Shown here in pieces: positions 27,701 through 39,196 of a stretch of DNA of 64,000 nt (positions within the stretch are counted from its first letter, which is position 1; every line of letters begins with the position of its first letter). This stretch comes from Burkholderia ubonensis (GTDB taxonomy: Bacteria > Pseudomonadota > Gammaproteobacteria > Burkholderiales > Burkholderiaceae), in assembly GCF_001718695.1 (NCBI RefSeq), contig NZ_CP013422.1:1364001-1428000 (forward strand). The letters are read 5' to 3'. Under the pieces are notes generated by a model. It was not told the origin of the DNA, made no database searches, and was given only the letters and a program-made list of their open reading frames with translations. A program made the position numbers and the translations under genes.

Positions 27701-29557
27701 CTGCTGTCGCCGCACATCCGGCTCGTCGCGGCGTTCGACCACCGGCACGTGTTCCTCGACCCGAACCCCGATCCGGCCGCGAGCTTCGCGGAGCGCGCGC
27801 GGCTGTTCGCGCTCGAGCGTTCGAGCTGGGCCGACTATGATTCGGCGGCAATCTCCACGGGCGGCGGCGTCTATCCGCGCACCGCGAAGACGATCCCGCT
27901 GTCCGCCGCGGTGCAGGCCGCGCTCGGCATCGACGCGGCCGCGCTCGCGCCGAACGAGCTGATCCGCGCGATCCTGCAGGCGCCGGTCGACCTGCTGTAC
28001 AACGGCGGGATCGGCACCTACGTGAAGGCGGCCCGCGAGACCAACGCGCAGGTCGGCGACCGCGCGAACGACGCGGTGCGCGTGAACGGCTCGGACCTGC
28101 GCTGCAAAGTCGTCGGCGAAGGCGGCAACCTCGGCTTCACGCAGTTCGGGCGCATCGAGTTCGCGCAGCATGGCGGACGCATCAACACCGACGCGATCGA
28201 CAACTCGGCCGGCGTCGACTGTTCGGATCACGAAGTCAACATCAAGATCCTGCTCGGGCTGGTCGTCACCGACGGCGAGATGACCGAAAAGCAGCGCAAC
28301 GCGCTGCTCGCCGAAATGACCGACGAGGTCGGGCTGCTCGTGCTGCGCGACAACTACTACCAGACCCAGGCGCTGTCGATCGCGGGCCGCTATACGGTCG
28401 AGCTGCTCGATGCCGAGGCGCGCCTGATGCGCTGGCTCCAACGCGCGGGGCGCCTGAACCGCGTGATCGAGTTCCTGCCGACCGACGACGACGTCGCCGA
28501 GCGCCAGGCCGCGAAGCTCGGCCTCACGTCGCCGGAGCGCGCGGTGCTGCTCGCGTACAGCAAGATGTGGCTGTACGACGCGCTGCTCGAATCCGACGTG
28601 CCGGAAGACCCGCTGGTCGCCGGCATGCTGGTCGACTATTTCCCGAAGCCGCTGCAGCAGCGCTTCAGCGAACCGATGCGCCGCCATCCGCTGCGCCGCG
28701 AGATCCTCGCGACCCACCTGACGAACGCGCTCGTCAACCGGGTCGGCTGCGCGTTCGTGCACCGTCTGATGGAGGAAACCGACGCGCAACCCGGCGACAT
28801 CGTGCGCGCGTGCATCATGGCGCGCGACGTGTTCGATCTCGACGCGGTCTGGCGCGACATCGATGCGCTCGACAACCGCGTTGCCGACGACGTGCAGGCG
28901 CGCATGTTCGTCGACGTCGCGCGGCTGCTCGAACGCGCGGCGCTGTGGTTCCTGCGGCACCTGCAGGCGGGCGCGATCGGCGACGGCGGCGTCGGCGAAC
29001 TGCTCGCGCGCTGCCGCGACGCCGCCGAGCGGCTGGCGCCGCAACTGCCGGCGCTGCTGCCGGCGGCCGATCTCGACGCGCTGTCCGAGCGGCAGCGCGT
29101 GCTGGTCGACGCGGGCGTCGACAGCGCGCTCGCGGTGCGCGTCGCGAGCGGCGACATCTCGGCTGCGCTGCTCGACATCGCCGAGGTGGCCGCGACCTGC
29201 AACCGCAGCCTGGAGCTCGTCGCGGGCGTGTACTTCGCGCTCGGCACGCAGCTCAACTACGGCTGGATCAGCGAGCGCGCGGCGGCGCTGCCGACGCCCA
29301 CGCACTGGGACATGATGGCGCGCGCGGCGGCGCTCGCGGACGTCGCGCGCCTCAAGCGCGCGCTGACGACGAGCGCGCTCGGCGAAGCCGCCGAAACGGC
29401 GACGCCGGAGGCGATCGTCGACGCGTGGCGCGCACGGCGCGACGCCGCGCTCGAGCGCTATGCGCATCTGCTCGCCGACCTGCGCGCGACGGGCGGCGCG
29501 AGCCTCGCCGTGCTGCTCGTGATCGTGCGGGAGATGGCGGTGCTCGAACGCGCGTGA
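24716..29557 (+). CDS. gdhB: Large NAD-specific glutamate dehydrogenase
   Basis: 1,613 residues, the standard length of the L_180-type NAD-GDH that deaminates glutamate to 2-oxoglutarate and ammonia. Long N-terminal regulatory region with ACT-like parts, catalytic core around 790-1280 ([65 protein letters not shown]), then a helical C-terminal region. ATG 24716 follows AGGAGACCGCC and gives the family length; the frame is open further upstream but not conserved. Single-gene unit, cytoplasmic, catabolic. Confidence 0.95.
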   Translation: [1613 protein letters not shown]

Positions 29558-29578
29558 CGGGCGGCAACGCGACGGGCG

Positions 29579-30436
29579 TCAGACCGTCGCGACGAGCAGC
29601 TCTTCGGCGTTGTTCGGCGGCCGCAGGCCGTCGGCACGGCCGGCGAAATAGCGGCGCGCGAGCGCGTCGGCCGACACGTGCTCGGCGCGCGCGAAGCCGG
29701 CGGCCGTCGCGAGCGCACGGATTTCGTCCGGCATGAAGAAGCTGATGAACGGCGTGCCGCTCGCGCGCGCGCCCTGCTCGGCCATCTCGAGCCCCGGCCG
29801 CACGTCCGGGTCCGCATGCTCGAGCGGCAGCAGGAACGTCATCGCGAGCGTCGTGCCGCGCGCGAGCGACGCGACTTCGCGCAACGCCGCCGCGTTCGCT
29901 TCGCGCGTCAGGTACATGCTGACGCCGGTGGACACCACGACCGCCGGCTTGCCCGCGTCGAAACCGGCGCGCACCAGCGCGTCGCGCCACGACTGCTTCG
30001 CCTCGAAATCGACCGGCACGAGATGCAGCCATTCCGGCACGCCGAAACCGAGCTCGACGAGCCGGCGGCGCTTCCACGCTTGCGGCGCGGGCGGATCGAC
30101 TTCGAAGACGGTCACGCGCGACGCCATCTCCGGCCGGCGCTGCGCGAAGGTGTCGAGGCCCGCGCCGAGCAGCACGTACTGGCTCACGCCCTGCGCGGCC
30201 TGCTCGACGACGAGGTCTTCGATGAAGCGCGCCCGCGCGACGATCGACGCGCGAAACGGCCGCGTGAACTGCGGGTCCATGTCGCCGCGCTGCTGCCAGC
30301 CGGGCGCCGGCGCGAGCAGGCGCAAGCCGATTTCGTCGGCGAGCACGTGCGGCGGCGCGTCGAGCTCGACGTGCAGCGCGCGCCACAGCGCGACGCGCGC
30401 GGCGGTGCTGTCGGGTGCTGCTTTCGCATCGCTCAT
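29579..30436 (-). CDS. SAM-dependent methyltransferase, LCM/TIGR00027-type
   Basis: 285 residues with the signature of the leucine-carboxyl-methyltransferase-like family: QYVLLGAGLDTFAQRRPE near residue 86, VFEVDPPAPQAWKRRRL, LVPVDFE and VSTGVSMYLTREA. Transfers a methyl group from S-adenosylmethionine; substrate unknown. Its ATG overlaps the stop of the preceding VOC remnant (ATGA), so it is the last gene of a regulator-VOC-methyltransferase operon. Convergent with gdhB. Confidence 0.85.
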   Translation of the reverse strand: MSDAKAAPDSTAARVALWRALHVELDAPPHVLADEIGLRLLAPAPGWQQRGDMDPQFTRPFRASIVARARFIEDLVVEQAAQGVSQYVLLGAGLDTFAQRRPEMASRVTVFEVDPPAPQAWKRRRLVELGFGVPEWLHLVPVDFEAKQSWRDALVRAGFDAGKPAVVVSTGVSMYLTREANAAALREVASLARGTTLAMTFLLPLEHADPDVRPGLEMAEQGARASGTPFISFFMPDEIRALATAAGFARAEHVSADALARRYFAGRADGLRPPNNAEELLVATV

Positions 30437-30594
30437 CGCCGTCCCCTCACGCGGCCGGCTGGCGCGGCGCCTGCAAGCGAGTTGTTGTGATCGGTCTCGA
30501 ATTCCAGCGTGAACGCCGGCGCCGGGAAGAACTTCGCCGACTTGCCCCAGTTGTGCGTGGTGAGATACGCCGCTTCGATTCGCTCGGACGACAT
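30433..30594 (-). pseudogene. VOC/glyoxalase-fold gene remnant (internally deleted)
   Basis: A 53-codon frame starts MSSERIEAAYLTTHNWGKSA one base after the preceding gene, behind GAGGAGGAATGAC. Its first 40 residues read like the first beta-alpha unit of a vicinal-oxygen-chelate protein (glyoxalase/bleomycin-resistance fold), but instead of a 120-150-residue domain it ends after LAGAAPAGRVRGRR with a stop overlapping the methyltransferase ATG. The simplest explanation is an internal in-frame deletion of the domain body. It may only serve translational coupling now. Confidence 0.6.
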
Positions 30595-30595
30595 G

Positions 30596-30778
30596 TCATT
30601 CCTCCTCGGCAGGCGGCCGCCCCGACTGCGGCGCGGCCAGATAGGCGCGCAATGCGTCGGCCACCAGCGCGGACGACGACTGCTGCGCTTCGATGGCCCG
30701 GAACTTGCCCTGCCGGATCAGGCTGAGCGGCAGGTACACGTTGAACTGCTTCCCTTCTTCGTCGCTCGTGATTGCCAG
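30596..30778 (-). CDS. Small ribbon-helix-helix (CopG-like) regulator, unusual start
   Basis: A 60-codon frame reading [20 protein letters not shown], then [25 protein letters not shown]. The beta strand followed by two helices fits a CopG/Arc-type ribbon-helix-helix DNA-binding protein. No ATG, GTG or TTG precedes the conserved part in frame; CTG at 30778 is the only near-cognate start, or the 5' end has been lost. The CTG lies inside a perfect palindrome (30772-30789). It sits one base before the VOC remnant. Confidence 0.55.
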   Translation of the reverse strand: MAITSDEEGKQFNVYLPLSLIRQGKFRAIEAQQSSSALVADALRAYLAAPQSGRPPAEEE

Positions 30779-30789
30779 CGTGCTGGCAA
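30772..30789. promoter_or_regulatory. Perfect 18-bp palindrome, operator candidate
   Basis: TTGCCAGC (30772-30779) and GCTGGCAA (30782-30789) with a 2-bp centre. It covers the apparent start of the ribbon-helix-helix gene, with a TTGAC-like element just upstream on the minus strand. This is the arrangement expected for autoregulation by a dimeric RHH repressor. Confidence 0.55.
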
Positions 30790-30841
30790 AATAGCAAAAG
30801 TCAAACGCCGAGGCACGGCCCCACGGCCGCGCAATCCGCGT

Positions 30842-31675
30842 TCAGATGTTGCCGGCCCGCGCGGCAACCCGCGCGAACAGCGCGTCGAGATCGAAGCCCG
30901 TCGTGTCGATCCCGATCGTGTCGCGCAGGCACGCGCTCCACGCAGCCGCGTCGTCGAACGTGACGGTGCGCCCGGCGCCGGCCGCGTCGCGCAGCGTCAG
31001 CACGGTGTTGAACAGCGCCGCGCGGCCGGTCGGCAGCACGCGGCAAGCGATCAGGTCGTTGACGAACAGCGAATCGGGATACGTCGACGTGAACCAGCTC
31101 GCGCTCTCGTAATCGATCCATTCGGCCCGCTTCAGCGAGAACCTGTAGGTCGTCTGCCAGCCGTCCGGCGTCTCGCACTGCATGTCGAGCTCGCCCGCGA
31201 CCGGCGCGTCGACGACGCGGAACGCGCCGTGCGGCGTCAGCTGGCGCTCGCCCGGCAGATGACGCAGCGGCGCGGTCAGCGTCGCCGTGCCGAAGCCGAT
31301 GTCCGCGAACCACGCGGCATCGTCGAGATCGACGCGCAGCAGCATGTGCGTCTGCGCGGTGACGTCTTCCGGCGCCCGCATCCAGCGCACGCGCGCAATC
31401 AGCGGCGTGACGCGAAAGCCGATGTGCGTGAGCACGGTGTAGAACAGCTTGTTCAGTTCGAAGCAGTAGCCGCCGCGCCGCCGCTCGACCAGCTTGTCGA
31501 CGATTGCGGGCAAGTCGAGCGCGACGCGCGCGCCGGTCAGCGGATTGAGGTTTTCGAACGGGATCGCCTGCGGATGCAGCAGGTGGACGCGGCGCAGCAC
31601 GTCGAGGGTCGGCGCGACGGGGCCGTCGTAGCCGATGCGGGTGAAATAGCGTGAGAGGTCGAACGAGTCAGTCAT
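30842..31675 (-). CDS. nat: Arylamine N-acetyltransferase
   Basis: 277 residues, the normal bacterial NAT length. The Cys-His-Asp triad is visible: Cys71 in RRRGGYCFELN, His110 in AQTHMLLRVD and Asp125 in WFADIGFG. Also the N-terminal PFENLNPLTG motif. Transfers acetyl from acetyl-CoA to arylamines and hydrazines in the cytoplasm. Stands alone on the minus strand, unrelated to its neighbours. Confidence 0.95.
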   Translation of the reverse strand: MTDSFDLSRYFTRIGYDGPVAPTLDVLRRVHLLHPQAIPFENLNPLTGARVALDLPAIVDKLVERRRGGYCFELNKLFYTVLTHIGFRVTPLIARVRWMRAPEDVTAQTHMLLRVDLDDAAWFADIGFGTATLTAPLRHLPGERQLTPHGAFRVVDAPVAGELDMQCETPDGWQTTYRFSLKRAEWIDYESASWFTSTYPDSLFVNDLIACRVLPTGRAALFNTVLTLRDAAGAGRTVTFDDAAAWSACLRDTIGIDTTGFDLDALFARVAARAGNI

Positions 31676-31790
31676 GAAGCGGCACCGGAAGCGGAGAACA
31701 CGTCACGATAGCATCGCGCGAAATCCCCGGGTTGCACGGGGCCATCGCGCGCAGCGGCGGCGCGCGCAGCGGCGGCGCGCGCCGCCGGCG

Positions 31791-32483
31791 TTACGGCAGC
31801 AGCTTCAGCGCCGACGTCGCGACCGACGGCACCGAGATGCCCTGGCTCGTCGCGAACTGGACCGCCTGGCTCAGCGTCGCCGCGAGCGACTGCAGCTGGC
31901 CGGGTACGCTTTGCGCGATATACGACGCGGCCTGCGCGTTCTGCGGATTCAGGCCCGCCTGCAGCAGCTCGGCCGGGTTCGTCGAGCCGAGGCCGCCGAG
32001 CCCCGACTGCAGCTGCGAATACTGCGTGAGGCCCTGGCCGAGCGATGCGAGGCCGTTGCTGAACGCCTGCTTGTCGACCGGGCCGTGCGCGGCGCCGCCG
32101 GTCGCGAACGCCTGGCCCAGCGCCTGCGACACCGATTGCTGCGCGCCGCCCATCTGCGACAGCGCGGCCGGCGTGAGCACGTTGCCGCCGCTGCTGCCCA
32201 GCAGGCTCGCCGCCTGCCGCGCCTGGCCGGCCGCGCCGGTGAGCCCCATCGCCGACGCGAGCGACGACTGCCCCGCCAGCACCTGCTGATTCGCGCCGAC
32301 ATACGCCTGCAGCAGTTGCCCGATCGCGCCCTGCGCCGGCGCCGCCTGCTGCTGCCCGCCGCCGAGCAGCGATGCGCCCAGCGATTGAAGGTCGAGCTGC
32401 GCGTGCGCGGCGCCGCTCAGCAGCGCGCCGCAAACGGCGCCTGCCCACGCCAGACGCTTGCCCGTCGCGCGAATCCTGTTCAT
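31791..32483 (-). CDS. DUF2501-type exported protein
   Basis: 230 residues with a signal peptide (MNRIRATGKRLAWAGAVCGA, cleavage after AHA). The mature part is rich in Gln, Ala, Ser, Gly and Leu, with repeated LGQ/LASLGQGL patterns, matching the DUF2501 (YjjA-like) family. Predicted periplasmic; function unknown. Start at 32483 follows GGGAGAACAGGAC. Confidence 0.75.
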   Translation of the reverse strand: MNRIRATGKRLAWAGAVCGALLSGAAHAQLDLQSLGASLLGGGQQQAAPAQGAIGQLLQAYVGANQQVLAGQSSLASAMGLTGAAGQARQAASLLGSSGGNVLTPAALSQMGGAQQSVSQALGQAFATGGAAHGPVDKQAFSNGLASLGQGLTQYSQLQSGLGGLGSTNPAELLQAGLNPQNAQAASYIAQSVPGQLQSLAATLSQAVQFATSQGISVPSVATSALKLLP

Positions 32484-32698
32484 GTCCTGTTCTCCCGTGC
32501 CGGAATGATGAGGCGGATATTTTCGAAGCCCGCTACGCGACGCCGCAACGATTGATACACATCGATACGAAATCGCCAGTGACGGGCGTGCGCATTCGCG
32601 CGCAACCGCTGCGCGATATCGGGGCCGCTTCGGCATTCGTTCCTTTTGCGCAGCAATACCGGCGGTCGGCGCGGCCCGCCCTTGCGCACGATGGCCGC

Positions 32699-34126
32699 TT
32701 ACGCGGCGATCCAGCCCGGCTGCCGCCGGCCGACCCAGTCGGCCGCCTGCTCGTAGCCGCGCGCGAGCTGCAGCACCGCCAGGTCCGCGCGCGGCCGGCC
32801 GATCAGCTGCATCCCCATCGGCAGCCCGGCCGCGTTGAAGCCGACCGGCACGCTGATCACCGGACAGCCCGCGAGCGTCCACGGCATGACCGTTTCCATC
32901 CAGCGGTGATAGGTGTCCATCGCGCGGCCCGCGATCTGCTGCGGCCAGCGCGCGTCCACGTCGAACGGGAACACCTGAGCGGCCGGCGCGGCAATGAAGT
33001 CGTAGCGCTCGAAGAAGCCGAGCAGCGTCTGGTGCCACGCGGTGCGCTCGACGCTCGCGTCGAAGATCGCCTGCGCCGGCAGCGCGAGCAAGCCTTCGAC
33101 CTCGTAGATCGCCTCCGGCTTCAGCAGCGCGCGGCGCGCCGGATCGCGGTAGTGCGCGAGCAGCCCGCCGCCGGACAGGAAGTGCCGGTGCGCGAGCCAG
33201 ATCCCCCACAGCCGTTCCGGCGCGAACGCCGGCAGCGCGGCGTCGACGTCGCAGCCGATCTCGCGCAGCGTCGCGAGCCCCGTCTCGCACTGTGCGAGCA
33301 CGCCCGGTTCGGTCGCCAGATAGCCGTTCCAGTCGCCGACCCACGCGACACGCTTGCCGCGCAGGTCCGCGTCGAGCGGCTGCGCGAACACGGCCGGGTC
33401 CTCCGCGAGCGACAGCGGATCGTGCGGGTCGTAGCCGGCCTGGATCGCGAGCAGGTTCGCGACGTCGCCGACGGTGCGCCCCATCGGCCCTTCGGTCCCG
33501 AGCTGCTGCACGAACACGTCGACGCCCGGCCAGCGCGGCACGCGGCCCTGCGACGGCCGGAAGCCGTAGACGTTGCAGAACGCCGCCGGATTGCGCAGCG
33601 AGCCGCCGAAATCGCTGCCGTCCGCGACCGGCAGCATCCGCGCCGCCAGCGCGGCCGCCGCGCCGCCGCTGCTGCCGCCGGCGCTCTTCGTCAGGTCATA
33701 CGGATTGCGCGTCGCGCCGTAGACGTCGTTGAACGTATGCGAGCCGAGACCGAATTCCGGCGTGTTGGTCTTGCCGATGAAGATCGCGCCGGCCGCGCGC
33801 ATCCGCGCGACGCCGACGGAATCGGCCTGCGGCACGTTGTTGCGGAAGATCGGCGAACCGAACGTCGTCGCGATGCCCTTCGTCATCGCGAGATCCTTCG
33901 GCGCCTGCGGGATCCCGTGCAGCCAGCCGTGGTATTCGCCACGGGCCAGCGCCGCGTCCTTTTCCGCGGCTTCGGCGAGCAAGGTCGCGCGATCGCGCAG
34001 CGAAATCAGCGCGTTCACCGCACCGTTCACCCGCTCGATGTGATCGAGATATGCACGCATCGTCTCGACGCACGACACGTCCTTGCGGCGGATCGCCGAC
34101 GCGAGCGCGCTCGCGGACAGGCGCAC
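32699..34126 (-). CDS. Amidase (amidase-signature family), early stop near the true start
   Basis: 475 residues from GTG 34126, with the amidase signature: Lys of [11 protein letters not shown], the [15 protein letters not shown]er-rich motif near 151-165 and the Ser nucleophile region [16 protein letters not shown]. Hydrolyses amide bonds with a Ser-Ser-Lys triad. The natural start appears to be ATG 34183, with AGGAG at 34191-34195, but TAG at 34165-34163 interrupts that frame at codon 7. Only re-initiation at GTG 34126, which lacks a ribosome site, could make the enzyme. The catalytic body is intact. Confidence 0.85.
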   Translation of the reverse strand: MRLSASALASAIRRKDVSCVETMRAYLDHIERVNGAVNALISLRDRATLLAEAAEKDAALARGEYHGWLHGIPQAPKDLAMTKGIATTFGSPIFRNNVPQADSVGVARMRAAGAIFIGKTNTPEFGLGSHTFNDVYGATRNPYDLTKSAGGSSGGAAAALAARMLPVADGSDFGGSLRNPAAFCNVYGFRPSQGRVPRWPGVDVFVQQLGTEGPMGRTVGDVANLLAIQAGYDPHDPLSLAEDPAVFAQPLDADLRGKRVAWVGDWNGYLATEPGVLAQCETGLATLREIGCDVDAALPAFAPERLWGIWLAHRHFLSGGGLLAHYRDPARRALLKPEAIYEVEGLLALPAQAIFDASVERTAWHQTLLGFFERYDFIAAPAAQVFPFDVDARWPQQIAGRAMDTYHRWMETVMPWTLAGCPVISVPVGFNAAGLPMGMQLIGRPRADLAVLQLARGYEQAADWVGRRQPGWIAA

Positions 34127-34183
34127 GATCGGATCGACGGGAATGGAGGCGGGAGCGAGAAGCTACGGGGCGCCGTGCGGCAT

Positions 34184-34560
34184 GCGAGGTCTCCTGGGAT
34201 CGGGATGGGCCGAGGGCCGCGCGATGGCGGCGCTCCGTTCCGGACAGCCGGAATGGAGGCGCGCTGCGGCCGACGCTCAACTGTACGCGACTCGTCGCGG
34301 GTTGCCCGACGCGTGAGTGGCTACGGCTCATGGCGTGCCGCATCGATACGGTGTCCATCGGAGATCGCGTTTCAGACGGCATGCGTCTCGGCCATGACCG
34401 CATGGCCGGCCGGGCTATCCGACGCCGGGCAAGCGATCCTGCCCATCGCGCGTCCGACGCCTGCGCGCGCTCGCTGCGACCGAACCGTCATCGATCCGGC
34501 ACCCCACACCGTTTCGAGCGCGGCCGGGTTGGCGCGCCCCGCCCCCGGCCGATGCATCGG
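34184..34560. other. Intergenic stretch, no gene recognised
   Basis: About 375 bp between the amidase start and the pseudoazurin stop. Contains the amidase ribosome site at its left edge; otherwise no convincing ORF, repeat, promoter or terminator was found. Confidence 0.5.
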
Positions 34561-35019
34561 CTACTTCTGCGTGGGCTGCTCGTGGTCCAGCGTCGCGAAC
34601 AGTTGATCGAAACGCGCCTTCGCCTCGCGCGGCTGCGCGACGCTGCGCGCCGCGGCCTCGTTGGTCGGGTGTCCCACCACGATCAAGCCGACCATCCCCA
34701 ACATGTAATGCGGGATGCAGCGATAGCCATAGACGCCCGGTTTGTCGAACGTCACGGTCAGATCTTCACTGATCTTTCCGGAAAAGGCCCCGGCTCCGGC
34801 CGGCGCCATGCCGGGAATGCTTTCGACGCCATGCCCGCTGTCCGCGGCAACAAAATGCACGCTGTCGCCCACGTCGATGTGGACGAGGGCCGGCTCGAAG
34901 CCCCGTTGACCGTCCGACGCGCGGTTCAGCATCCGAACCTCGACGTCGGCCGCATGCGCGCCCATCGATACCAGTAGCCCCGCACCTGCGATCAGGCGCA
35001 GCCATCCGATTTTCCTCAT
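34561..35019 (-). CDS. Pseudoazurin-like blue copper protein
   Basis: 152 residues with a signal peptide (MRKIGWLRLIAGAGLLVSMG, cleavage after AHA). Type-1 copper ligands are all present: His63 in SGHGVES, then Cys101, His104 and Met109 in YRCIPHYMLGMVG. A periplasmic single-electron carrier. It lies 57 bp downstream of the exported catalase-peroxidase on the same strand, suggesting joint use in peroxide or electron-flow chemistry in the periplasm. A 30-residue charged tail follows the fold. Confidence 0.9.
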   Translation of the reverse strand: MRKIGWLRLIAGAGLLVSMGAHAADVEVRMLNRASDGQRGFEPALVHIDVGDSVHFVAADSGHGVESIPGMAPAGAGAFSGKISEDLTVTFDKPGVYGYRCIPHYMLGMVGLIVVGHPTNEAAARSVAQPREAKARFDQLFATLDHEQPTQK

Positions 35020-35076
35020 TTCGCCCTCCGATGGACCGGCCGCGGAATCGCTTCCGCGGCCGGTCCGATCACGGTA

Positions 35077-38125
<3,049 letters not shown>

Positions 38126-38560
38126 ATGCTCAAGCTGCTGGTTCCGGTCGGCCACTCGTCCCGCTCGCTGCAGGCGGTGCGCCATGCGACCTTCCTCTAC
38201 CGGGAACGGTGCGCGTCGGAAATCGTGCTGATCAATGTGCAGCCGCCGCTCGAAGCGACACGGCTGGAGGCGTTTCACCCGCTGTCGCGGTTGCGCTCGA
38301 TCGAGGACAGGTTTGCGTGCGACGATCTGGCGATGGCCGAGCGCGTGCTGCGCGAAGCCGGCGCCAGATATAGCGTGGTGAAGAAGGTCGGGCCGGTGGC
38401 CGACACGATCGCGGCCGCAGCGGCCGAGACGGGCTGCGACGAGATCGTCGTGGTCGCGCCGCGGCACGACCCGATTCATGCCCTGCTGTCGATGTTTCGC
38501 CGCAGCGTGATGAGCCGGCTGGTCCGGATCTCGAACGTGCCGGTGACGGCCGTCCGATAA
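38126..38560 (+). CDS. Universal stress protein (UspA family)
   Basis: 144 residues, single Usp domain: MLKLLVPVGHSSRSLQAVRH at the start, IVLINVQPP after the first helix, and CDEIVVVAPRHDPIHALLSM with SVMSRLVRISNVPVTAVR at the end. The usual ATP loop GxxGxG is not clear (APRHDPIHALLSMFRRSVMS), so it may be a non-ATP-binding member. ATG 38126 matches the family start. Usp genes in this genus are often oxygen- or Anr-controlled. Confidence 0.9.
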   Translation: MLKLLVPVGHSSRSLQAVRHATFLYRERCASEIVLINVQPPLEATRLEAFHPLSRLRSIEDRFACDDLAMAERVLREAGARYSVVKKVGPVADTIAAAAAETGCDEIVVVAPRHDPIHALLSMFRRSVMSRLVRISNVPVTAVR

Positions 38561-38744
38561 GCCGCTGAAGAGAACTGTGCCGGCAGCATCGGTGCGCGGC
38601 GCAACGAATCGGTCGTGGACCGGATTCGGCGGGTCTTTCGATTCAAGTCGGCGCGGCGATGCGCCGTGACGGACGCGATGCCGTACCGCACCGTCTACAC
38701 CGCTGCGCTGCGCCTGAGTATGCGTGCGCGCAGCGCCGGCGTGC

Positions 38745-38855
38745 TTACTTGATGACCTTGCGGACGAACAGCAGATAGGTTGCCAATGAAGACGCGCCCA
38801 GCAGGATGACCCACAACGGCGCCATGCTGATCAGTACGGAAGAGACGTTTAGCAT
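38745..38855 (-). CDS. Tiny predicted membrane protein, 36 residues
   Basis: Reads MLNVSSVLISMAPLWVILLG, then ASSLATYLLFVRKVIK: one transmembrane helix of about 22 residues ending in a positively charged cytoplasmic tail. The ATG is preceded by GAGGAATCCAA, a good ribosome site. Too short for ordinary gene finders. An Anr/FNR-like half-matching box lies 160 bp upstream (39014-39027). Size and topology recall accessory subunits of respiratory oxidases or ion pumps, but no family is recognised. Confidence 0.55.
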   Translation of the reverse strand: MLNVSSVLISMAPLWVILLGASSLATYLLFVRKVIK

Positions 38856-39013
38856 TTGGATTCCTCACCATTTCGATAGCGGTGTGCAACGAATGACCGC
38901 AGTGCCCGGAGCGGAGCCGCTGCGCGGTCACATGCCCGCGCATCGTGTTCCACAAACATGCATTCATGCTATCGCTTTGAACGCGCGCGCGACCGTCAGC
39001 CCGCGCGCGCATC

Positions 39014-39027
39014 CTGATATTGGTCAA
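39014..39027 (-). promoter_or_regulatory. FNR/Anr-like box
   Basis: On the minus strand TTGAC-CAAT-ATCAG, on the plus strand CTGAT-ATTG-GTCAA: one base off the TTGAT-N4-GTCAA Anr consensus. It could serve the tiny membrane protein at 38745-38855 or the small exported protein at 39197. Confidence 0.4.
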
Positions 39028-39196
39028 ACTCGCGTCACTCGCGCCGCTGCCGGGACGATCGCGCCCGATTGCGCTGCCGGTGAAAAAAGGACACGACCGA
39101 TTCCGGCCAGCCGTTTCCGCAGACGTTAACCGGGGGAAGCCCCAAGTGCGGCGCGAGCCGTGCCCGCGTTACGCTCGGGCAACGAGGAGACGAATC

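Noticed and set aside
24569..29467. Minus-strand frame of over 1,600 codons opposite gdhB
   Set aside because: Arg/Asp/His/Val-rich antisense translation produced by GC-rich codon bias of the real gene; no family features.
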